Shown here: positions 1-7,506 of the stretch, in pieces | Layout of the letters: each line of letters opens with the position of its first letter | Position numbering within the stretch: the stretch's first letter is position 1 | Assembly: GCA_028687995.1 (NCBI GenBank) | Contig: JAQTZA010000014.1 | Span: 1 to 64,000 of the forward strand | Length of the DNA: 64,000 nt | From: Bacteroidales bacterium | Lineage (GTDB): Bacteria > Bacteroidota > Bacteroidia > Bacteroidales > UBA7332 | Direction: 5' to 3' | Made by a program: the position numbers and the translations under genes | The notes under the pieces: generated by a model | Seen by the model: the letters and a program-made list of their open reading frames with translations, nothing else | Database searches by the model: none | Told to the model about the DNA's origin: nothing

Positions 1-58
1 GAGATATGCAATTAAGCATCTTTCCAACATAGGGGGCTTGGTTTTATAAAATAATAAA

Positions 59-87
59 CCCGTATCTGATTTTCAACCAAATACGGG
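59..87 (+). terminator. Hairpin before atpQ
   Basis: A 7-bp perfect inverted repeat (CCCGTAT at 59-65, ATACGGG at 81-87) lies 64 bases before the atpQ start and is followed by an AT-rich stretch without a clean T-run. In N-ATPase operons atpD and atpC precede atpQ, so this is probably an intra-operon hairpin or a weak terminator after an off-window gene. Confidence 0.35.
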
Positions 88-150
88 ATAATTTTAATCA
101 ACTTAAGTTTTTATCGGACAACAATAAAAGGAATTTCAAAAAGAATAACT

Positions 151-471
151 ATGCAACCTGCTGACAACAAAAAAGCTAAACAATTTAGCAAAAAGGTGGG
201 AGAAAAAGCCCAACGAAAGCTAAAAGCCTTGCACAACGACAAACGAGATGTATGGTTTGGGTTAGACATGATGGGAATTGTGGGTTGGACAATCGTTGTT
301 CCTACTTTGTTAGGCGCTGCATTGGGCGTTTGGTTAGACAAAAATTACCCTCAATCAAATTCTTGGACATTAACTGGTTTGGTTTTGGGGTTATTTGCCG
401 GATGCCTCATAGCATGGCGTTGGGTTAACAAAGAACATAAAGAAATAAATCGAAACGATGACGATGAGTGA
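151..471 (+). CDS. atpQ: N-ATPase AtpQ (AtpI-like membrane subunit)
   Basis: A 106-residue protein with a basic, lysine-rich N-terminus (about residues 1-33) and two membrane helices (about 38-60 and 73-92), ending in a charged, Asp-rich tail. That is the layout of the AtpI/AtpZ-like protein called AtpQ in N-ATPase operons, where it is thought to help assemble the membrane ring. Identification rests on the helix pattern plus context: it is followed by AtpR, subunit a, subunit c and subunit b genes in the order known for N-ATPases. Its 3' end overlaps the atpR start by 14 bases, which implies coupled translation. Confidence 0.75.
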   Translation: MQPADNKKAKQFSKKVGEKAQRKLKALHNDKRDVWFGLDMMGIVGWTIVVPTLLGAALGVWLDKNYPQSNSWTLTGLVLGLFAGCLIAWRWVNKEHKEINRNDDDE

Positions 472-773
472 AATTTTATATATGATTTTGGCTTTTGTAA
501 TGGGTATGGTGCTCGGACTGTTTTTCTTTGGCGGACTATGGATCACCATAAAAAAAGCTATTGCTACAAAGATTCCGGCAATTTGGTTTTTTTGCCAGTT
601 TTGTTTTACGTGTAACGGTGGTAATGTTTGGTTTTTATAGTATCTCGCTTAGAGGTTGGCAGCCCCTTATTGTCTCTGTATTAGGCTTTATTGTTGCACG
701 CTTTGTGGTTACGCATCTCACAAAATCGCTTGATGAGAAACTAACCCAAAAGGAGGTGAATCATGAAACTTAG
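458..773 (+). pseudogene. atpR: N-ATPase AtpR, frameshifted
   Basis: AtpR is a small three-helix membrane protein found only in N-ATPase operons. Here the first part (start 458) carries one membrane helix and reads on to a tryptophan, but the reading frame is lost at a run of seven T (587-593). The rest, with two more helices and the typical LTKSLDEKL end, continues in the next frame to 773. Removing one T joins WFF to ASFVLRV and gives an intact protein of about 104 residues that overlaps atpB by 11 bases. The shift could be a real mutation in a decaying operon or a homopolymer read error. Confidence 0.75.
751..758 (+). promoter_or_regulatory. Strong Shine-Dalgarno before atpB
   Basis: AGGAGGTG lies 4 bases before the atpB ATG at 763, fixing that start. 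Such strong sites are unusual in Bacteroidota, which generally initiate without them. Confidence 0.7.
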
Positions 774-1467
774 TCCCGACGAAACTATTTTCTGGCAACA
801 TGGATTTATCACCATCAACCTGACCATTGTGACTACCTGGGTAATCATGCTGGTGTTGGTCGTTGCTGCGGTATTGGTCACCCGAAAACTCAAAACGGGT
901 ATCCGCATCTCCCGTTGGCAGTGCATTCTCGAAATGTTAGTAACAACGATAAATAATCAGATTGAAGAAATTGGACTGAAGAAACCGAAAGATTATATTG
1001 GTTTTATTGGCACGCTGTTCTTGTTTATTGTCGTATCCAATATTCTAATCATATTACCTTGGTACGAGCCACCGACCGGTTCGCTCTCGACGACAGCAGC
1101 ACTTGCTATTTCCGTTTTTTTGGCTGTTCCCTATTTTGGAATTGCAAAAACAGGAATCGGAGGCTACTTGAAAACGTACATAAAACCAACACCCATTATG
1201 TTGCCGTTTAATCTGATCAGCGAGATAACGCGCACACTGGCTTTGGCGGTTCGTTTGTTTGGAAATATTATGAGTGGAGGAATGATTGTCGCTATTTTAT
1301 TAAGCATCACGCCTTTTATATTTCCCATTGTAATGAAAGCTCTCGGTCTGCTCACCGGTATGGTGCAAGCATATATATTTAGCATTTTAGCAACCGTGTA
1401 TATTGCGGCAGCGGTGCACGACGCTAAACCGGCGGATAAGAAAGAAACAGTATCAACTAAAAACTAA
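763..1467 (+). CDS. atpB: N-ATPase subunit a (AtpB)
   Basis: Subunit a forms the stator half-channels through which Na+ or H+ reaches the c-ring. The 234-residue protein has about five to six membrane helices. It carries the family signature near the penultimate helices: an arginine inside ALAVRLFGN (the essential stator Arg) followed by the glycine-rich GNIMSGG segment, and a hydrophobic C-terminal helix. Its start is fixed by a strong Shine-Dalgarno site at 751-758. It overlaps atpR and is followed five bases later by an unknown membrane gene rather than directly by atpE. The sequence looks intact. Confidence 0.92.
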   Translation: MKLSPDETIFWQHGFITINLTIVTTWVIMLVLVVAAVLVTRKLKTGIRISRWQCILEMLVTTINNQIEEIGLKKPKDYIGFIGTLFLFIVVSNILIILPWYEPPTGSLSTTAALAISVFLAVPYFGIAKTGIGGYLKTYIKPTPIMLPFNLISEITRTLALAVRLFGNIMSGGMIVAILLSITPFIFPIVMKALGLLTGMVQAYIFSILATVYIAAAVHDAKPADKKETVSTKN

Positions 1468-1471
1468 CACG

Positions 1472-2011
1472 ATGAAAACAATGAAAGCAACAGAAAACAA
1501 GTTCTCGAATTTCCTTAGTAAAGGAAAGTATTATTTAGGGTTAATATTCATCATTGTCATTATCCTGATTTGGCATTTTGGCAAAATCTATTTTCTCGAA
1601 AAAAGTACTGAAAAAGAGAGGATTGGCATGATTAACAAGTACGAAATGAGGCTTGATAGCTTGAATGCCGTCAACATGCAACTTACATCAAAAGTCTTTT
1701 CATGGGCGATCAGAGGTGAATTAATACGGGGAAATAAAGATCAGATTAATCAGTATTTCAATGAGTTTATTAAAACGCCCGGCATTTTAAAACTGCAATT
1801 TATTAACTCCGCGAATTCAAAAATTGAAATCTCAACGGATAAAAAAGACGAGGGATTGCGAAATGTCGATTACATCAACTTAATGGACCAAGAAATTTTG
1901 ACGAGTGTGTCGGATATAAAAATCATTACACCCATTGCGGGAATGAACAAGCAGATAGGCGTTTTTATTCTTGAAGCAAATAAATTGGGCAATAATTTAA
2001 AGGAGGATTAA
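1472..2011 (+). CDS. Unknown single-pass membrane protein within the N-ATPase operon
   Basis: The start is taken at ATG 1472, four bases after atpB stops. The 179-residue product has one strongly hydrophobic helix (about residues 21-40), a short coiled-coil-like charged stretch, then a soluble domain of about 120 residues, presumably extracytoplasmic. The soluble part (ILKLQFINS, IKIITPIAG) faintly recalls the extracellular sensing domains of membrane receptors, but I do not recognise a family. Its place between subunits a and c, and the strong ribosome site for atpE within its last codons, show it is co-transcribed. It is not one of the standard N-ATPase genes; a regulator or assembly partner is possible but unproven. 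Confidence 0.6.
   Translation: MKTMKATENKFSNFLSKGKYYLGLIFIIVIILIWHFGKIYFLEKSTEKERIGMINKYEMRLDSLNAVNMQLTSKVFSWAIRGELIRGNKDQINQYFNEFIKTPGILKLQFINSANSKIEISTDKKDEGLRNVDYINLMDQEILTSVSDIKIITPIAGMNKQIGVFILEANKLGNNLKED
2001..2006 (+). promoter_or_regulatory. Shine-Dalgarno before atpE
   Basis: AGGAGG seven bases before the atpE ATG at 2014. It mirrors the strong site before atpB and is atypical for the rest of the window. Confidence 0.65.
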
Positions 2012-2013
2012 AA

Positions 2014-2283
2014 ATGGACAATGTATCTCTAATTGCGGTTGCATCAATTGTAACTGCCGGATTTTCAACAAGTATTGGCTGCATGTTTCCCGCATTAGGC
2101 GAAGGAAAATCGGTATCTACTGCGTTAACGTCAATAGCACAGCAGCCCGACGCAGCGCCCACCATCACACGAACGTTGTTCGTCGGTTTGGCAATGATTG
2201 AGTCAACAGCCATATACTGTTTTGTGGTTTCGATGATTCTCATTTTCGCTAACCCGTTCTGGAATTTTATCATCGCAAAATAA
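2014..2283 (+). CDS. atpE: N-ATPase subunit c (AtpE), Na+-binding motif
   Basis: Subunit c forms the rotating ring. The 89-residue protein is two helices joined by a polar loop (QQPDAAPT, about residues 43-50). Helix 1 carries GEG with Glu30. Helix 2 carries the carboxylate Glu63 followed by Ser64-Thr65 and Tyr68 (ESTAIY). The Glu-Ser-Thr...Tyr pattern is the sodium-ligand signature of Na+-translocating c-rings, and the helix-1 glutamate is typical of N-type ATPases. It has a strong Shine-Dalgarno site and lies ten bases before atpF. The gene is intact although the operon as a whole appears crippled. Confidence 0.9.
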   Translation: MDNVSLIAVASIVTAGFSTSIGCMFPALGEGKSVSTALTSIAQQPDAAPTITRTLFVGLAMIESTAIYCFVVSMILIFANPFWNFIIAK

Positions 2284-2293
2284 TCTATTCAAG

Positions 2294-3052
2294 ATGCAAA
2301 TAAACTGGTTCACGGTAATAGCCCAGATCGTTAACTTCATCGTATTGGTGTGGTTGCTCAAACGGTTTCTTTACAAACCGATACTCACGGCTATTGACGA
2401 CCGCGAAAAGAAAATTGCGGATAAAATAAAAGATGCTGAAGCAAAAGATGCTCAAGCCAAAAAGGAACAGGCTGAATTCAGCAAAAAAAATGACTCTTTC
2501 GATAAAGAAAAGAAGGCGTTGATGGACAAAGTCGTTGCTGAAACCAATGAGGAACGGCAAAAACTCCTTGAATCTGCAAGAACTGAAGCCACTGAATTGC
2601 GCGCTAAGCTCGACAAATCATTGACTGAGATGCAAGAGAATCTGAATCGCGACATCGTGCAAAAGACACAAGAGGAAGTTTTCGCCATTGCCCGAAAAAC
2701 GTTGGCAGATCTTGCTTCCGAAAGTTTGGAAGAGCAAACGGCAAATATCTTTATCAAACGATTGAATGATTTGAAAAAAGAGGAGATGAAACAATTCGTG
2801 GAAGCTTTTAAATCGGATTCGAGTCCGATACAGATAGGAAGTGCATTTGATTTACCGAAAAAACAGCAAACTGAAATTCAAAAGGCAGTCACTAAAATAC
2901 TCGGTACTGAAACTCAATTTCAATTTAAAACCACTCCAAAAATAATCAGTGGAATTGAACTCACATCAAACGGATACAAACTGGCGTGGAGCATATCAGA
3001 ATACCTCAATTCGCTTCAAAAAAACATTTCAGTAACACTAAATAAGTATTAG
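2294..3052 (+). CDS. atpF: N-ATPase subunit b (AtpF), b-delta type
   Basis: This peripheral-stalk protein has 252 residues, long for a plain b subunit (about 160). It has one N-terminal membrane helix (residues 5-25), a long charged helical stretch rich in K, E and A (about 35-150), and a C-terminal region that resembles the delta subunit (KKQQTEIQKAV then GIELTSNGYKLAWSI). N-ATPases typically encode this fused form and lack a separate delta gene. In intact operons atpA and atpG follow directly; here a repeat, a tiny ORF and a P-type ATPase follow instead. Confidence 0.88.
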   Translation: MQINWFTVIAQIVNFIVLVWLLKRFLYKPILTAIDDREKKIADKIKDAEAKDAQAKKEQAEFSKKNDSFDKEKKALMDKVVAETNEERQKLLESARTEATELRAKLDKSLTEMQENLNRDIVQKTQEEVFAIARKTLADLASESLEEQTANIFIKRLNDLKKEEMKQFVEAFKSDSSPIQIGSAFDLPKKQQTEIQKAVTKILGTETQFQFKTTPKIISGIELTSNGYKLAWSISEYLNSLQKNISVTLNKY

Positions 3053-3088
3053 GAATGAAATAATATCACATTTCAAGTTATTTACTTT

Positions 3089-3202
3089 GCCCCTAAATCC
3101 CCTGAAGGGGACTTTGACATTCTACTGTAAATATTTGTTTATCAATGATTAACTTTACAAAATATAACCTCAGCTAAAGTCCCCTTCAGGGGATTTAGGG
3201 GC
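3089..3202. repeat. 27-bp perfect inverted repeat pair
   Basis: Bases 3089-3115 (GCCCCTAAATCCCC...) and 3176-3202 are perfect reverse complements, separated by 60 AT-rich bases. Each arm also contains an internal CCCCTgAAGGGG palindrome. It lies directly behind atpF, where atpA would be expected, so it may mark a rearrangement point, a small non-autonomous element or a strong terminator. Confidence 0.75.
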
Positions 3203-3248
3203 TATTGAATACGAAATTATATTTGTCTCACTACTTAACAATGAAACT

Positions 3249-3386
3249 ATGAAAAACGAATCGATCAAAGTTCCACTCGAAGTTCCTGTGCAAACTCCAA
3301 AAGAAGTTCCCGTAATTACACCACAAAAAGCGCCGTTGATTGATCCAAAAGCAAAATCAAAAAATGAATTAGGAAAGAAAGAGTAG
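3249..3386 (+). CDS. Possible 45-residue proline- and lysine-rich small protein
   Basis: An open frame from ATG 3249 to TAG 3384-3386 predicts a 45-residue peptide with alternating valine-proline segments (KVPLEVPVQTP, EVPVITP) and a basic tail (KSKNELGKKE). No ribosome site and no recognised family. It could be a real small protein or chance coding between atpF and the P-type ATPase. Confidence 0.3.
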   Translation: MKNESIKVPLEVPVQTPKEVPVITPQKAPLIDPKAKSKNELGKKE

Positions 3387-3446
3387 ATCCTTCATCATTC
3401 ACCTTTCATTATTCACCTTTGCAACTCCAATGTGATATCTACAATT

Positions 3447-6020
3447 ATGGGAAAAGTAATTCAAACAGAAAAATATAGCGGTTTATCTGACAAACAAGCC
3501 AAGCTGAAACTGGAAAAAGAAGGTTTAAATGAACTTCCTTCTTCAAAGCCAAAGGGCATTTGGCGCATTATGATTGGCGTGGTAAAAGAACCGATGTTCC
3601 TTTTATTGGTTGCATGTGGTTCGCTATATCTTTTGCTTGGAGATGTGCGCGAAGGACTGATGCTTTTAGGGTTTGTATTTGTAATAATGGGTATTGAATT
3701 TTATCAGGAAAAGAAAACAGAAAAAGCACTGAATGCCTTGAAAGACCTTGCCAGTCCAAGAGCTTTAGTTATTAGAAATGGAATTGAAAAAAGAATACCC
3801 GGAAATCAAGTTGTAACTGACGATATGGTTGTGTTGCAAGAGGGCGACAGAGTTCCCGCCGATGCCATTGTATTGTCGTGCACGAACCTAATGGCCGATG
3901 AGTCGTTACTTACCGGAGAATCTGTACCTGTAAGGAAAAGAGTTGGAAAGGAAGGCGATTTGAATACAAATCCTGGTGGCGATGATATTCCTTATGTCTA
4001 TTCGGGGTCAATGATTGTTCAAGGAAATGGTGTTGTTCGGATTTTAGCAACTGGAACAAATACGGAAATTGGAAAGATTGGGAAAGCCTTGGAATCGGTA
4101 AAAGAAGAGCCTACCAAATTGAAAAAAGAGATGAGTATTTTGATAAGGCGATTGGCCATTATTGGAATCTCGCTTTGTGCAATAGTTATTGTTGTTTATG
4201 CCTTAACCAGAGGTGATTTGCTAAACGGATTTTTAGCTGGTATTACATTGGCAATGGCCATGCTTCCAGAAGAGTTCCCGGTGGTTTTGACAATATTTCT
4301 TGCTCTCGGAGCTTGGCGCATGTCAAAAAACAGTGTACTAACCCGAAAACCGGCAGCCATTGAAACATTGGGATCAGCAACGGTATTATGCACCGACAAA
4401 ACAGGAACACTTACAGAAAATAAAATGACGGTTAGCCAATTATTCAATGGCAACGATTTTCATACGGTTGCTGCAAATGCAGAATTTCCGGATCCATTTC
4501 ATGAGATTGTTGAGTATGGGATTTTATCAAGTCAGATTAACCCATTCGACCCCATGGAAAAAGCCATTACAAACATTGGCGAAAAATTCCTTAAAAACAC
4601 AGAGCATCTGCACGCCGATTGGGTGATGGAAAAAGAATACGCTTTGTCACAAGAATTGTTGGCAATGTCGAGAGTGTTCAACAGCACTGGTACAAAAGGC
4701 AAAATAATTGCAGCCAAAGGTGCACCAGAAGCAATCTTTGATTTATGTCATCTTGAGATAGAAAAGAAAACCAAATACGAGAAAGCTGTTACAGAAATGG
4801 CATCATCGGGATTAAGGGTGTTAGGTGTTACCAAAGCAATCATAAATACAAAGAGTCTGCCCGAAAATCAGCACGATTTCAAATTTGAATTTTTAGGATT
4901 AATAGGTCTTTCAGATCCCATCAGAGAAAACATTTCTGATGCAGTAGCCGAATGTCACAAAGCCGGCATTCGGGTAATTATGATTACAGGCGATTATCCC
5001 GTTACAGCTATCAGCATCGCCAAAGAAATAGGGTTGGAAAATCCTGAATCATGCATCACTGGAAATGAATTACTGGAGATGAGCGAAGCAGAACTTTCAA
5101 AAAGGATAAAAGACGTCAATGTTTTTGCCAGAGTAATACCTGAACAAAAACTGAAAATTGTGAATGCCTTAAAGAAAAACAATGAAATTGTGGCCATGAC
5201 CGGCGATGGCGTGAATGATGCTCCGGCATTGAAATCGGCAAACATTGGAATAGCCATGGGCGAAAAAGGAACCGATGTGGCAAGAGAGGCCTCTTCATTG
5301 GTACTGATGGACGATAATTTTGCTTCTATTGTGGGCGCCGTAAAAATGGGGCGTAGAATTTTTGATAATCTTCAAAAGGCGTTCGGATATATCTTCGCCA
5401 TTCATGTTCCTATCGCAGGATTATCTTTAATTCCTGTTTTCTTTGCCGACATGCCATTAATTCTATGGCCTGTGCACATTGTTTTTCTTGAATTAATAAT
5501 TGACCCTGCCTGTTCCATCATTTTTGAAGCGGAAAAAGAAGAGAAAAATGTCATGTCACGTCCTCCAAAAAAAATCAATGAACCCTTCTTTGGCGCAAAA
5601 AAGATAGTATTAAGCTGCCTTCAAGGCTTGGGAATTTTGATTATTTGTATTCTTATTTTCGTTATTGGACAAAAAATGGGCTACTCCGACAAAGCTGTCA
5701 GAACGCTTACGTTTGTAACATTAATTGTATCCAACATCGCCGTTATTCTTTCCAACCGTTCTTGGACATCCAACATCTTTAAAATCCTTGTAACACCAAA
5801 CAAAGCAGTAAAATGGGTCGTTGGCGGTGCTGTTCTATTTCTGATACTCATCCTGAATATCCCATTTTTTATTGATCTGTTTCAGTTTGAAAAGATTGGT
5901 ATAATAGAAACACTCATTTGTGTAATTGCAGGTTTTTTCAGTATTACCTGGTTTGAATTATATAAATATCGAAAATCCCTCTTAAATCAGGCACAATTAG
6001 CAAATGCCGCCAGTGCATAA
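3447..6020 (+). CDS. P-type cation-transporting ATPase (P2-like)
   Basis: About 857 residues from ATG 3447 (a GTG at 3432 would add five). It has the full P-type layout: N-terminal cation-ATPase domain, actuator motif TGES (about residue 156), M4 motif PEEFP (about 274), phosphorylation motif DKTGT (about 317), hinge motif GDGVND (about 586), and a C-terminal block of six helices. Closest in type to bacterial Ca2+/cation pumps, but PEEFP replaces the PEGLP typical of calcium pumps, so the ion is uncertain. It sits between atpF and the atpA remnant, where it appears to have been inserted. Confidence 0.88.
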   Translation: MGKVIQTEKYSGLSDKQAKLKLEKEGLNELPSSKPKGIWRIMIGVVKEPMFLLLVACGSLYLLLGDVREGLMLLGFVFVIMGIEFYQEKKTEKALNALKDLASPRALVIRNGIEKRIPGNQVVTDDMVVLQEGDRVPADAIVLSCTNLMADESLLTGESVPVRKRVGKEGDLNTNPGGDDIPYVYSGSMIVQGNGVVRILATGTNTEIGKIGKALESVKEEPTKLKKEMSILIRRLAIIGISLCAIVIVVYALTRGDLLNGFLAGITLAMAMLPEEFPVVLTIFLALGAWRMSKNSVLTRKPAAIETLGSATVLCTDKTGTLTENKMTVSQLFNGNDFHTVAANAEFPDPFHEIVEYGILSSQINPFDPMEKAITNIGEKFLKNTEHLHADWVMEKEYALSQELLAMSRVFNSTGTKGKIIAAKGAPEAIFDLCHLEIEKKTKYEKAVTEMASSGLRVLGVTKAIINTKSLPENQHDFKFEFLGLIGLSDPIRENISDAVAECHKAGIRVIMITGDYPVTAISIAKEIGLENPESCITGNELLEMSEAELSKRIKDVNVFARVIPEQKLKIVNALKKNNEIVAMTGDGVNDAPALKSANIGIAMGEKGTDVAREASSLVLMDDNFASIVGAVKMGRRIFDNLQKAFGYIFAIHVPIAGLSLIPVFFADMPLILWPVHIVFLELIIDPACSIIFEAEKEEKNVMSRPPKKINEPFFGAKKIVLSCLQGLGILIICILIFVIGQKMGYSDKAVRTLTFVTLIVSNIAVILSNRSWTSNIFKILVTPNKAVKWVVGGAVLFLILILNIPFFIDLFQFEKIGIIETLICVIAGFFSITWFELYKYRKSLLNQAQLANAASA

Positions 6021-6044
6021 CTTTATTATTCAATCACCATGCCC

Positions 6045-6178
6045 ATAAATCCATTAGACGAACCTTTAATGGCAAAAGTGCAATTGCGTTTAAGAACCGT
6101 CTGCCTATTGAACGACCTGCTCATGCCATTATGGATCGTGCTACAGTCTCTGTTCCATTGCAAACAGGATTGAAGACC
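6045..6178 (+). pseudogene. atpA: Remnant of N-ATPase alpha subunit (atpA)
   Basis: Read with one frame correction, these bases encode an internal stretch of an ATP synthase alpha subunit: MPINPLDEPL, then after a one-base shift near 6067 NGKSAIAFKNRLPIERPA and HAIMDRATVSVPLQTGLK. This matches the segment just before the P-loop (family pattern: NPLGEPIDGKG, LPIERPAPGVMDR, PLQTGIK). Both the N-terminal part and everything from the nucleotide-binding loop onward are missing, so it cannot be functional. It is followed within 25 bases by a strong terminator and shows the operon once continued past atpF. Confidence 0.82.
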
Positions 6179-6202
6179 TCTCCCCTAATTCCTCTACCAA
6201 TA

Positions 6203-6245
6203 GCAGCCCAATGGAATGAAAATTCTGTTGGACTGCTTTGTTTTT
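6203..6245 (+). terminator. Rho-independent terminator after atpA remnant
   Basis: A 15-bp stem with one mismatch (arms 6203-6217 and 6222-6236, loop GAAA) followed by TTTGTTTTT. About 40 bases are nearly identical to the terminator at 8563-8603. Confidence 0.75.
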
Positions 6246-6382
6246 GTCAAATTCTCAAGAAAATAGCATGAATTACTCTTGCACAATAAAAAACTTTACT
6301 AATTTTACGAAAGTATTTTTTTGAGATAGAAAGATTTGAAAAATCAACGGAATCTTTCAAATAGCTCACTTATTGATAGATT

Positions 6383-6429
6383 GGATGTGCGCCATATTAT
6401 GGGGTATATACAAATTGCGTGGCGGATAT
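6383..6429 (+). repeat. Hairpin repeat, copy 1, upstream of the DGQHR gene
   Basis: This stretch (GGATGTGCGCCATattATGG...TTGcGTGGCGgATAT) aligns over about 46 bases, with some 8 differences and a 2-base gap, to the reverse complement of 59927-59980. Both copies have the same orientation relative to the gene that follows. It ends 43 bases before the ATG at 6473. Confidence 0.6.
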
Positions 6430-6472
6430 TGATGTTAGCGACAATTGAAATAAAACAATAATACCTAAAATT

Positions 6473-7441
6473 ATGGCAATCGAAAAAATTAAAACAAAGT
6501 CCTTGAAGACGAAATTCGGCGATTTAACTGTTTACACTCAATCGTTGAAAATCAAAGACGTGATAAACATTTTCTATGTTGCAATAAGAGGTAAAGATGA
6601 CGAGGAAGGTGCGGTTCAAAGAGTGTTAAACAGACAACGAATTACTTCAATAAAAAAGTATGTATTAGAAGGAAATATTTTTTACAGTACATTTATTCTA
6701 AATTGGACTGACACTACCTTACAGCCAGAATTTAAAGATAATGAAATAGTAATACCTATTATTCCTTTTGCAGCTCAAGCAATTGATGGTCAACACAGAC
6801 TTGTAGGCTTACAAGAAGCAATGAAAGAAAACGATGAAATAGGTGAAAAAGAAATATTAGTAACAATCAGTCTTAACCTTAAGACTAAAGATGCTGCAAA
6901 AATTTTTGTCAATATAAATTCGGAACAAAAACCAGTTCCTAAAAGTCTTATATATGACTTATTTGGGGAAATTGAGAATGACAATAATCATTCAATTAAT
7001 AGAGCAGCTGATATTGCAGACGAATTAAATTCAAATATCGAATCTCCTTATTACAGTTGTATAAAATATCCGGGACAACCTAAAGGAGTTGGTCTTGTTG
7101 ACTTATCGACAGTAGTAAGTTCTTTAAAGAGACATTTAGAACCTGATGGTGTTTTTGCAAGTCACAAACTGACTAACTTACAAAATCAAAAATCTGTAAT
7201 AATAAACTATTTTACTGCATTAAAATTCTATTACGACAAAGATGGTTTATGGTCAAATAAGAATAAAAATCCATTCTTCACGAATGCAGGATTTTTTGGA
7301 GCAATTGAACATTTAATTAAAAACTTATTGATTAAATGTGCGGAGAAAAAATCTTTCAAAATTGAAGATTTCAAAATACTTCTTGATCTACAAAAAGTGG
7401 AGTTAATTCAAAGAGCTGACCTAAAAAAACTTAGAAGGTAA
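6473..7441 (+). CDS. DGQHR-domain protein (DndB-like), C-terminus frameshifted
   Basis: The 322-residue product contains DGQHR at residues 105-109, within AIDGQHRLVGL. This is the signature of the DGQHR domain shared with DndB, the regulator of DNA phosphorothioation loci. It also has FVNINSEQKPV downstream, typical of the family. No dndACDE genes are nearby, so this is a solo, probably defence-related, member. The frame ends early: at a seven-A run (7423-7429), removing one A would give DLKNLEGKSQRKAIVDYLQ and run on to TGA 7521-7523, overlapping the next gene by 17 bases as in coupled pairs. The early stop is therefore a homopolymer indel, a read error or slippage. Confidence 0.75.
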   Translation: MAIEKIKTKSLKTKFGDLTVYTQSLKIKDVINIFYVAIRGKDDEEGAVQRVLNRQRITSIKKYVLEGNIFYSTFILNWTDTTLQPEFKDNEIVIPIIPFAAQAIDGQHRLVGLQEAMKENDEIGEKEILVTISLNLKTKDAAKIFVNINSEQKPVPKSLIYDLFGEIENDNNHSINRAADIADELNSNIESPYYSCIKYPGQPKGVGLVDLSTVVSSLKRHLEPDGVFASHKLTNLQNQKSVIINYFTALKFYYDKDGLWSNKNKNPFFTNAGFFGAIEHLIKNLLIKCAEKKSFKIEDFKILLDLQKVELIQRADLKKLRR

Positions 7442-7506
7442 ATCTCAAAGAAAAGCAATAGTAGATTATTTGCAAGATAATTATCTCAAATCTTTACCTA
7501 GCCAAG

